This document shows positions 57,695 to 64,000 of a DNA stretch of 64,000 bases, in pieces. Under the pieces are notes generated by a model, which was not told where the DNA came from, did no database searches, and worked only from the letters and a program-made list of their open reading frames with translations. The position numbers and the translations under genes were made by a program. Position 1 is the first letter of the stretch; each line of letters opens with the position of its first letter. The stretch is from Sphingomonas sp. (GTDB lineage Bacteria; Pseudomonadota; Alphaproteobacteria; Sphingomonadales; Sphingomonadaceae). The stretch lies in NCBI RefSeq assembly GCF_017304615.1, contig NZ_JAFKLZ010000003.1, forward strand, positions 310,001 to 374,000, in the 5' to 3' direction.

Positions 57695-57747
57695 GGGAGC
57701 GCACACTCTTAGAGGTCCACTATCGCGATGTTGGATGTGGGTTCACA

Positions 57748-58566
57748 TCAGGACCTGATGAACGCGAGCAGGTCGGGGTTGAGGACATCTGCATGCGTGG
57801 TCAGCATGCCGTGCGGATAGCCGGGATACGTCTTGAGCGACCCGTTCTTGAGCAGTTCGACCGCCCGCGGCACCGAACTGGCGAACGGCACGACTTGATC
57901 CGCCTCACCATGCATCACCAGCACCGGCACGGTGATCTTCTTGAGGTCGTCGCTATAGTCCTCGAGCCAGGAATCGACAGTCACGAGGTGGGCGAGCGCC
58001 CCGCCGGCCATGCCCTGGCGCCACCAGTTGGCAACCACCGCCTCCGACGGCTGCGCGCCCTCGAGATTGTATCCGTAGAACGGATTTTCGGGCACGAAAC
58101 GGTAGAACTCCGACCGGTTGCCCAATACGCCTGACCGGATCGCCTCGAACCACTCGGGCGGTTGGCCGGCCGGATTGTCCGCGCTGCGATACATGTTCGG
58201 CGTCAGCGAAGCGACCAGCACCGCTTTCGCGACGCGCTCCTGATGGCGAGCGACATAGCGGGCCACCTCACCGCCCCCGGTCGAATGGCCGATATGGATC
58301 GCGTCGCGCAGATCGAGGTGCTCGGTCAGGGCGGCGAGATCGGCAACCCAAGTGTCCATGTCGTTGCCGGTGCTGGGTTGGTCGGACCGGCCGTGGCCGC
58401 GCCGGTCGTGAGCGATCACGCGATAGCCATGCTTGAGGAAGAACAGCATCTGAGCGTCCCAGTCGTCTGCGGACAGCGGCCAACCATGGCTGAACACGAT
58501 CGGCTGACCCGATCCCCAATCCTTGTAGTAGATGTTGACGCCGTCTTTTGTTGTGATCGTAGGCAT
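57748..58566 (-). CDS. Alpha/beta hydrolase, non-heme chloroperoxidase type
   Basis: 272 residues. Catalytic Ser95 (GHSTGGGE), Asp in HGEADQVVPF (about 222) and His252 (YPHGM). Begins TITTKDGVNIYYKDWGSGQPIVFSHGWPLSADDWD, typical of the haloperoxidase/perhydrolase/esterase group. The halogenation activity of this group is usually a side reaction via peracids. Controlled by the TetR regulator encoded upstream, judged from a shared site at 58647. AAGGA precedes the ATG. Confidence 0.85.
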   Translation of the reverse strand: MPTITTKDGVNIYYKDWGSGQPIVFSHGWPLSADDWDAQMLFFLKHGYRVIAHDRRGHGRSDQPSTGNDMDTWVADLAALTEHLDLRDAIHIGHSTGGGEVARYVARHQERVAKAVLVASLTPNMYRSADNPAGQPPEWFEAIRSGVLGNRSEFYRFVPENPFYGYNLEGAQPSEAVVANWWRQGMAGGALAHLVTVDSWLEDYSDDLKKITVPVLVMHGEADQVVPFASSVPRAVELLKNGSLKTYPGYPHGMLTTHADVLNPDLLAFIRS

Positions 58567-58646
58567 TGTTCGGTCCTTCACGATTTGCCGCGGATGAGAG
58601 TCATCGCTCGCTGGCGCGGCGTTCCAGCGGTGATGCAGCAATTAAT

Positions 58647-58658
58647 ATGACCGGTCGT
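58647..58658. promoter_or_regulatory. Probable TetR operator upstream of the hydrolase gene
   Basis: ATGACCGGTCGT, with the palindromic centre GACCGGTC. The same 12 bases stand at 59280-59291, 11 bp before the TetR gene. It lies 81 bp before the hydrolase start. Confidence 0.65.
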
Positions 58659-58678
58659 CTATTAACGAGGCAAAAGAG

Positions 58679-59269
58679 TTAGGTTAGGAGCGACGGTAAA
58701 ACGTAGCGTTCGAAACTGTCGAAGGGCGCCCGGCTGCGTTCGACCTTGGCGCGCATGACTGCGCCTTCGAACGTATCGATCAGAGCGTCGGCCAGCCGGG
58801 CCGGATCTTTCGCGGGAGCCAGATCACCCTTCACCTGGGCTTCACGCAGACAATCCGCGAGAGCGGTGGTCAGGTCGCGATAGATCGCCGACAGCCTCGC
58901 CCGCACCAAGTCGCTCGTCGGCGTGACCTCCAGCGCCATGTTGCCGATCAGACAGCCAGCTGCGTAATCGCGGCGCGCGTGGAATTCGGCAATGCCCTCG
59001 AAATACCGCGCAATACGCAGCAGGGGCGGCGTGTCGCGCTGGTCGAGGATGGGGCCGTAGGCCGCCATCATCGACTCACAATATTCGTTAAGGATCGCGA
59101 GAGCGAACGCCTCCTTGCTCTCGAAATAGTTGTAGAACGACCCCTTGGGGACCCCGGCTGCGGCCGTGATCTCCTGCACGCCCGTGGCATTGAAACCCAG
59201 GTTGCTGATGAGTTCCCCTCCCTTTTCGAGGAGGCGCGATCGCGTTTCAAGATTGGCTGGTCTAGGCAT
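58679..59269 (-). CDS. TetR/AcrR-family regulator
   Basis: 196 residues. N-terminal HTH: LLEKGGELISNLGFNATGVQEITAAAGVPKGSFYNYFESKEAF (about 13-55) followed by an all-helical ligand domain (CLIGNMALEVTPTSD). Start at 59269 (MPRPANLETRSRL). The palindrome overlapping its promoter and that of the hydrolase indicates autoregulation and control of the hydrolase. Confidence 0.9.
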   Translation of the reverse strand: MPRPANLETRSRLLEKGGELISNLGFNATGVQEITAAAGVPKGSFYNYFESKEAFALAILNEYCESMMAAYGPILDQRDTPPLLRIARYFEGIAEFHARRDYAAGCLIGNMALEVTPTSDLVRARLSAIYRDLTTALADCLREAQVKGDLAPAKDPARLADALIDTFEGAVMRAKVERSRAPFDSFERYVLPSLLT

Positions 59270-59279
59270 GAATGGATAA

Positions 59280-59291
59280 ATGACCGGTCGT
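59280..59291. promoter_or_regulatory. Probable TetR operator at its own promoter
   Basis: Same ATGACCGGTCGT sequence as 58647-58658, 11 bp upstream of the TetR start codon. Confidence 0.65.
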
Positions 59292-59450
59292 ATTGTTATT
59301 TTCAAGCAGTTTTTTGCGTTCTGGTGCCGCCGCGGCAAAAGACGTTGGGGATCGGCTCCCGGTCGTCCCCGGCGATCCGGCCGCTGCGTTGTGCGCATCG
59401 CCGCCGACGTGGCGATTTCCGGGCTTTTGAGTGCGCCCCCCGCACAACAA

Positions 59451-59478
59451 GAGACCGGCCCCTTTCGGGACCGGTCTC
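59451..59478 (-). terminator. Stem-loop after the glycine-zipper gene
   Basis: Arms GAGACCGG/CCGGTCTC with extra CCC/GGG pairs, read leftward followed by TTGTTGT. It lies 59 bp past the stop codon of the gene at 59537-59917. Confidence 0.5.
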
Positions 59479-59536
59479 CGCCCTCAAACGCTACGCGAGG
59501 GACTATCTCTCCCGATAAGCAACTCGGGAGAAACTC

Positions 59537-59917
59537 TTATCTGCGGCAGTAACCGGGTTGCCCCGACTTCGCGACTTCACGCCCGGCCAGTGCGCCGCCG
59601 GCACCACCGATCACGGTACCGAGCAAGCGGTCGCCGCCCCCGGCGATGACGTTGCCGAGCAGGCCGCCGGCGATCGCGCCGATCACGGTGCCGCGCTCCG
59701 TCTTGCACTCTCGCGGTGTGCGATAGTTGCGGTAGTTCCGGTCGTAACCGCGATAGGTCCGGCGGTTGTCGTAGCCGTTGTTATAGCCGTAACCGTTATA
59801 GTTGCCGTCGCGATAGCCACGGTCGTAGCGGCTCTGCGCCATGGCGGGCGCGGCGGGAATAACCGCCGTGGCGGTCATCGCGAGCGCGGCGCCGACGATG
59901 CTCAGTTTCTTCAACAT
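59537..59917 (-). CDS. Glycine-zipper exported protein
   Basis: 126 residues; signal peptide 1-27 (AAPAMAQ). Tyr/Asn/Arg/Gly-rich repeats (about 28-68, YNGYGYNNGYDNRR) then glycine-zipper segment GTVIGAIAGGLLGNVIAGGGD and TVIGGAGGALAGREV. Like the 2244-2666 lipoprotein but without a lipobox. Role probably outer-membrane structural. Confidence 0.75.
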   Translation of the reverse strand: MLKKLSIVGAALAMTATAVIPAAPAMAQSRYDRGYRDGNYNGYGYNNGYDNRRTYRGYDRNYRNYRTPRECKTERGTVIGAIAGGLLGNVIAGGGDRLLGTVIGGAGGALAGREVAKSGQPGYCRR

Positions 59918-60077
59918 GGTTCGTCTCCTTACCGTCTCTCAAAACAGTCGAAGGCGATTGCCCTCGATGAGAGGCTTTTGGCCGATTCGCTTTGAGTGGA
60001 TGCTGAATGCGCCCGTTATCCGCCGTTAAGGCTGTTGCCCCTCGCGCGCGCCGGAGACGTCGTTATGAGAGGCGGCG

Positions 60078-61052
60078 ATGCGGCTGCTCCGAATTCTTGT
60101 CGTCCTGTTCGTCCTGCTGAACCTGACGGCGAGCCGGAAGGATCGCCGCCCGATTTTGGGCGATCATCCAAATGTCGAAGCGACCCGCGTGCCGCTCGAC
60201 GCTGCCGATCCCGCGCGGCGGCAGGTTGGGGCGCTGACCTATCTGGGTGGGGTTGTGTTGACGAGCCGCGACCTGGCGTTCGGCGGCTTTTCCTCGCTGA
60301 GCGTCGCGGGCGACAGGTTTACGCTACTGAGCGACTATGGCGACATCGTGCGGTTCCGCATGGATGCGGCGTTCCGGTTGAGCGAGCCCGAATTCGGCGA
60401 CTTGCCCGCAGGGCCCCGGACGGGCTGGCAAAAACACGAGCGCGACAGCGAATCGATGGCGGTCGATCCGGTGAGCGGCGCGGTTTGGGTGGGCTTCGAA
60501 GCGTACAACGAAATATGGCGATATGGGCCGGGTCTGACCAAGCCCGCTAATGGCGCATTTATCCCGGCCATGGCGCACTGGGAGTCGAACGGTGGGGCCG
60601 AATCGCTCGTGAGGCTCCACGACGGTCGTTTTCTCGTGATCGCGGAGACTGACTGGCGGGATCGCCCGGTCCGCGACCTCTTGCTGTTTCCGGGCGATCC
60701 GGTTGCGAAACCCGATAGTGCGATGGTCGCATCGTACCAGCCCCCCGCGGGTTACGATCCCAGTGACGCGACCGAACTGCCCGACGGGCGCGTGCTGGTG
60801 CTCAATCGCCGCTTTTCGCTGCCGTTCCGCTGGAGCGCCGTGCTGACGCTGATCGACCCGCGTGGGGTGAAGGCGGGACAAGTTCTGGTTGGACGCGAGG
60901 TCGCGCGATTCGATGCGCCGCTGACGGTCGACAATTACGAAGGGCTGGCGATCACGCGAGAAGGTGGCACGACGATCCTGTGGATGGTCAGCGACGACAA
61001 CCAATTGTTCCTGCAGCGCACCTTGCTGATGAAGTTCCGAATCGACCTGTAA
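60078..61052 (+). CDS. Exported esterase-like (phytase-type) protein
   Basis: 324 residues; N-terminal hydrophobic segment (1-18) as signal or anchor. FGGFSSLSVAGDRFTLLSDYGD, DSESMAVDP, GGAESLVRLHDGRFLVIAE and NYEGLAITREGGTTILWMVSDDN agree with the esterase-like activity of phytase domain (PF13449), a beta-propeller. Phosphatase activity is reported for the family; substrate here unknown. Confidence 0.75.
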   Translation: MRLLRILVVLFVLLNLTASRKDRRPILGDHPNVEATRVPLDAADPARRQVGALTYLGGVVLTSRDLAFGGFSSLSVAGDRFTLLSDYGDIVRFRMDAAFRLSEPEFGDLPAGPRTGWQKHERDSESMAVDPVSGAVWVGFEAYNEIWRYGPGLTKPANGAFIPAMAHWESNGGAESLVRLHDGRFLVIAETDWRDRPVRDLLLFPGDPVAKPDSAMVASYQPPAGYDPSDATELPDGRVLVLNRRFSLPFRWSAVLTLIDPRGVKAGQVLVGREVARFDAPLTVDNYEGLAITREGGTTILWMVSDDNQLFLQRTLLMKFRIDL

Positions 61053-61057
61053 CGCGA

Positions 61058-61089
61058 AAAGCCCGCTTTCCTTGCGGAAAGCGGGCTTT
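61058..61089. terminator. Bidirectional terminator
   Basis: 14-bp perfect stem AAAGCCCGCTTTCC/GGAAAGCGGGCTTT around a TTGC loop, between the phytase-like gene and the converging rpmB. The terminal A and T runs serve both directions. Confidence 0.8.
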
Positions 61090-61111
61090 CAAGCTTGGCA
61101 ACCGAATCGGC

Positions 61112-61405
61112 TTATGCCGCGGCGGCGCTCAGCTTCTTCTTGATGTCGCGCTTCAGGCGGCGGGCGCGCAGCGACAGATCGTCGTCGCTGGTCTTCACCA
61201 GCCAGTTGTCGAGACCGCCATTATGCTCGACCGAGCGCAGGCCGTGGGTCGACACCCGCAGCTTCACCGATGTGCCCAGCGCGTCCGACATCAACGTCAC
61301 GTTCTGCAGGTTGGGCAGGAACGTCCGCTTGGTCTTGTTGTTGGCGTGGGAAACGTTGTTGCCCACCTGCCGGCCCTTGCCGGTCAGCTCGCAAATGCGC
61401 GACAT
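61112..61405 (-). CDS. rpmB: 50S ribosomal protein L28
   Basis: 97 residues: [20 protein letters not shown] start, [15 protein letters not shown], ending KKKLSAAAA. Large-subunit protein near the tRNA exit. Monocistronic, with its own terminator at 61058. The bacterial-type N-terminal CxxC partner is reduced to one Cys. Confidence 0.95.
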   Translation of the reverse strand: MSRICELTGKGRQVGNNVSHANNKTKRTFLPNLQNVTLMSDALGTSVKLRVSTHGLRSVEHNGGLDNWLVKTSDDDLSLRARRLKRDIKKKLSAAAA

Positions 61406-61557
61406 GCTATCAATCCTGAGTTTCGGGCGGTTGCCCGGAAAGGTGGCGCGGATAGCGTCATGTGGCCGCCGGGTCAACAGATTCGCTCCATACTGTGCAA
61501 CCGCGTCGCCCGACGATGGTTTATTACGACAGCGATTCGATTTAACGGAGAAAGACG

Positions 61558-61800
61558 ATGCGGTTTCTGTTGGGCCTCATAGCAATCATCCTGGTCGTGG
61601 CGATCATCGCGATTTCGACCGGCTGGTTCCCCATTTCGGGATCGCCCGGGTCGCTGTCGGTCAACGCGACCGCGCCCACGATCAAGGTTGACACGCCCAC
61701 CGTATCGGTGGGGACGGAGAACAAGACAATCGAAGTGCCGAAGGTGACGATCAACAAACCCGGCGAACCCGCGCCGGCCAATACGGCGGCCGCGCGATAA
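61558..61800 (+). CDS. Small membrane-anchored protein (80 aa)
   Basis: N-terminal helix (residues 1-22, [19 protein letters not shown]) then a Thr/Val/Pro-rich extracytoplasmic part with three alike units ([15 protein letters not shown]). No family recognised. GGAGAAAG lies before the ATG. Confidence 0.6.
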   Translation: MRFLLGLIAIILVVAIIAISTGWFPISGSPGSLSVNATAPTIKVDTPTVSVGTENKTIEVPKVTINKPGEPAPANTAAAR

Positions 61801-61823
61801 GCGGGTTCCAACTGCCCGCCCCG

Positions 61824-62252
61824 ATGCGCGCCGCGCTCGACGCGGCTGCCGCCGCCGCTGCCCGAGGTGAAGTCCCAGTCGGCGCGGTGGTGGTGCTCGA
61901 CGGGCAGATTATCGCGACCGCCGCCAACGCGCCGCGCAGTCTTCACGACCCCACCGCGCATGCCGAGATGCTGGCGATTCGGCGCGCCGCCGAGGCGATC
62001 GGCGACGACCGGCTGAGCGACTGCGACCTGTGGGTGACGTTGGAACCGTGCGCGATGTGTGCCGGTGCGATCGTCCATGCCCGCATCGCGCGGCTCTATT
62101 ACGGCGCGAGCGATCCCAAGGGCGGCGCGGTCGAACACGGACCCGCGCTGTTCGCGCAACCGACGATCCATCATCGGCCGGACGTCTATGGTGGGATTGG
62201 GGAGAGCGAGGCGGCGGGGCTTCTGCGCGAGTTCTTCGCGGGCCGACGTTAA
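61824..62252 (+). CDS. tadA: tRNA adenosine-34 deaminase (TadA family)
   Basis: 142 residues. Zinc-dependent deaminase motifs: HAE at His46-Glu48 and PCAMC (Cys76, Cys79). Makes inosine in the tRNA-Arg(ACG) anticodon. The ATG at 61824 lacks a ribosome binding site; the open frame extends 9 codons upstream without a standard start. Confidence 0.85.
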   Translation: MRAALDAAAAAAARGEVPVGAVVVLDGQIIATAANAPRSLHDPTAHAEMLAIRRAAEAIGDDRLSDCDLWVTLEPCAMCAGAIVHARIARLYYGASDPKGGAVEHGPALFAQPTIHHRPDVYGGIGESEAAGLLREFFAGRR

Positions 62253-62260
62253 AAACTAGC

Positions 62261-62365
62261 GTGTTCCCCGCGCAAGCGGGACCCATTTCCCGCACTGTCC
62301 GCGATCACTTCGGTCGTATTTAGCTGATCGCTTAGGAGCTGGGGCCCCGCATTCGCGGGGGTGAC
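62261..62365. repeat. Inverted hairpin repeat pair after tadA
   Basis: 62261-62285 holds CCCGC-GCAA-GCGGG in a GTGTTCC ... ACCCA context; 62340-62365 holds a CCCCGC/GCGGGG hairpin and, read backward, GTCACCCCCGC ... GGGCCCCA. The two are similar in inverted orientation, 54 bp apart, and look like a sphingomonad-type intergenic repeat (from memory). Confidence 0.5.
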
Positions 62366-62420
62366 GAAGTTGGAAATGTTGCGCCTACGCCGTCCGCCCG
62401 TATAGGCTGTCGCCACCATC

Positions 62421-63719
62421 ATGGCACCCTATCCCTGGATCGACGTCGTCATCATCCTCGTGCTCGTCGCGGTGAACGGCGTGTTCGCGATGTCCGAACT
62501 CGCCATCGCCTCGTCGCGCAAGGCGCGGCTGGAGGCGCTGGCGCGGACCGGCAGCCGGGGCGCGCGGGCTGCGCTTGCCCTGTCGGCCGATCCCGGCAAG
62601 TTCCTGTCGACGGTGCAGGTCGGCATCACGCTGATCGCGATCCTGTCGGGCGCCTATTCGGGCGAGGCGCTGGGCGGGCCGACCGGCGACCGGCTCGAGC
62701 CGCTGGGGTTGCGCCACGAAACCGCGCAGACATTGGGCTTCGTGCTGGTGATTGGGGTCACGACCTTCGTCTCGCTGATCATCGGCGAACTGGTGCCCAA
62801 GCAGATCGCGCTGCGGTCGCCCGAGCCGATCGCGGCGATCGTCGCGACCCCGATGACGTGGCTGTCGAGGGCGGCGGCGCCAGTCGTGTGGCTGCTCGAT
62901 TCGACCAGTAAGGGTATATTCTGGCTGCTTGGCATGCGGCGCGAGAGCGAGGACCAGGTCACGGCGGAGGAACTCCACCTGATCGTCGCCGAAGCATCGA
63001 AATCGGGCGTGATCGAGGAGCATGAACGCTCGATCATCTCCGGCGTCGTGCGGCTCGCCGACCGCCCGGTGCGCGAGGTGATGACGCCGCGCACGGAGGT
63101 CGAATGGCTCGACGTCGGGCTCGACCCCGAAGGCATTCGCGAGAAGCTGGTGGCATCGCCGCACACGCGGTTGCCGGTGGCCGAAGGATCGGTCGATTCG
63201 GTGATCGGCGTCGTTCAGGCGCGCGACATCGTCGCGGCGGCGATCAAGGGAGAGCCGCTCGACCTCAAGCTGCTGATGCGCGCCGCGCCGGTCATCATCG
63301 ACCAGCTCGATGCGATGGACGCGCTCGTCCGCCTGCGCCGCGCCGACGTGCCGATGGCGTTGATCCACGACGAATATGGACACTTCGAAGGGATCGTGAC
63401 CCCGGCAGACCTGCTCGCCGCGATCGCGGGCGATTTCGCGTCGGACAGCGACCCCGACGAGGCCCCCGATTTCGTCCATCGCGACGACGGGTCGTATCTG
63501 GTCGCGGGGTCGGCGTCGGCTGATCTTCTCGCGGAAAAGCTCGACCTCCAGCTGCCCGACGACCGCGATTACGCGACCGCCGCGGGGTTCGCGCTGGCCG
63601 CGTTCCGGCGCTTGCCCGCCGAAGGCGAGAGCATCACAGAACAGGGCTGGACGTTCGAGGTGGTCGACCTCGACGGGCGGCGGATCGATAAGTTGCTGGT
63701 CAGCCGTGAGCGCGGCTAG
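62421..63719 (+). CDS. CNNM/CorC-type (hemolysin-family) transporter protein
   Basis: 432 residues. DUF21/CNNM membrane domain (about 1-190: VVIILVLVAVNGVFAMSELA, VGITLIAILSGAYSGEALG), CBS pair starting VREVMTPRTEVEWLD, and C-terminal CorC/HlyC domain with DEYGHFEGIVTPADLL. The family acts in Mg2+/Co2+ efflux. The hemolysin name is historical. Overlaps the converging HhH gene by 4 bp. Confidence 0.9.
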   Translation: MAPYPWIDVVIILVLVAVNGVFAMSELAIASSRKARLEALARTGSRGARAALALSADPGKFLSTVQVGITLIAILSGAYSGEALGGPTGDRLEPLGLRHETAQTLGFVLVIGVTTFVSLIIGELVPKQIALRSPEPIAAIVATPMTWLSRAAAPVVWLLDSTSKGIFWLLGMRRESEDQVTAEELHLIVAEASKSGVIEEHERSIISGVVRLADRPVREVMTPRTEVEWLDVGLDPEGIREKLVASPHTRLPVAEGSVDSVIGVVQARDIVAAAIKGEPLDLKLLMRAAPVIIDQLDAMDALVRLRRADVPMALIHDEYGHFEGIVTPADLLAAIAGDFASDSDPDEAPDFVHRDDGSYLVAGSASADLLAEKLDLQLPDDRDYATAAGFALAAFRRLPAEGESITEQGWTFEVVDLDGRRIDKLLVSRERG

Positions 63720-64000
63720 CCGAGCTTCCCGAACTCCGCTTCGTAGGCGGCGGTGTCGCCGCTTGAGAGCAGCCTGGCTTGGTCGATCCAGCGATCGCGC
63801 GCCATGCGGCCGGTGAACACGCCGAGCTGAATGTCGAGGTCGCTGGCCTGTGCCGGCGTCAACGCGGCGAGTTGATCGACCTGCGTGATGCCCCGTTCGG
63901 CGAGCATTGCCGCGACCTTCGGTCCCAAGCCCTTGATGGTCGTCAGCGCCAGCGCACCGGCGAGGTTCGGGGCGGGCTCGGGTGCCGCCGAGGGAGGCGG
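63716..64000 (-). CDS. Helix-hairpin-helix protein, partial (5' end outside window)
   Basis: At least 94 residues of the C-terminus are visible, and the frame stays open to base 64000. TIKGLGPKVAAMLAERGITQVDQLAALTPAQASDLDIQLG is a helix-hairpin-helix pattern as in the predicted flap-endonuclease-like 5' DNA nuclease family, with a Pro/Ala-rich linker before it. DNA binding is likely; function unknown. Confidence 0.65.
   Translation of the reverse strand, partial: PPPSAAPEPAPNLAGALALTTIKGLGPKVAAMLAERGITQVDQLAALTPAQASDLDIQLGVFTGRMARDRWIDQARLLSSGDTAAYEAEFGKLG

Overview
The window is a GC-rich chromosomal segment of an alphaproteobacterium, most likely Sphingomonas or a close relative. The evidence is a mdh-sucD-sucA-odhB-lpdA TCA cluster, a PEPxxWA-CTERM sorting signal, sphingomonad-looking hairpin repeats, and protein sequences close to what I know from that family. 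Nearly all of it is core metabolism and housekeeping. No rRNA, tRNA, CRISPR array, transposase or integrase was seen.

Layout. 1-3.6 kb: an EamA-type transporter cut by the window edge, an Old Yellow Enzyme, and small envelope proteins. 3.6-5.6 kb: an AT-rich two-gene island (HEPN-type protein plus DGQHR-type protein). 5.6-9.3 kb: uvrA, carrying an in-frame repeat-derived insert, and a PilZ protein. 9.7-14.5 kb: an accessory stretch with a low-complexity exported protein, a GFA-family gene, orphan membrane genes, a 3'-end copy of the GFA gene and an exported NTF2-like protein. 14.5-22.9 kb: TCA-cycle genes interrupted by two orphan genes, with no sucC. 23-27.5 kb: a COG4705 membrane protein, the sdhB-thioesterase-zapE operon, and an ArsR/SDR divergent pair around a 12-bp palindrome. 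27.5-31.6 kb: ClpP-like protein, exported TPR protein, succinate-semialdehyde dehydrogenase, stress membrane protein. 31.7-39.9 kb: xseB-ispA-lipoprotein-coaD, cyclophilin, queA, PEP-CTERM protein, EF-hand protein, HAD phosphatase, RlaP-type nucleotidyltransferase, tgt. 40-47.3 kb: cupin, M16 peptidase, murA, Tdi1-type immunity-like protein, PLP transsulfuration enzyme. 47.4-53.3 kb: glycosyltransferase, the lgt-midA-GNAT-pgeF operon, acyl-CoA ligase. 53.4-64 kb: molybdopterin dehydrogenase, hemH, phbB, TetR-controlled hydrolase, phytase-like protein, rpmB, tadA, CorC/HlyC-type protein, and a helix-hairpin-helix protein cut by the end.

How they work together. The TCA genes (mdh, sucD, sucA, odhB, lpdA, sdhB) supply respiration, with succinate-semialdehyde dehydrogenase feeding succinate. 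queA and tgt both serve queuosine tRNA modification. lgt, murA and pgeF serve the envelope.

Most unusual signals: (1) the transferred HEPN/DGQHR pair; (2) a degenerate motif with core ATTGGGTSGNNAGC, always in the same orientation, that borders orphan genes between core genes like cassette boundaries; (3) 3'-end copies of a GFA gene and of queA at the far side of inserted genes; (4) a palindromic repeat translated inside UvrA.
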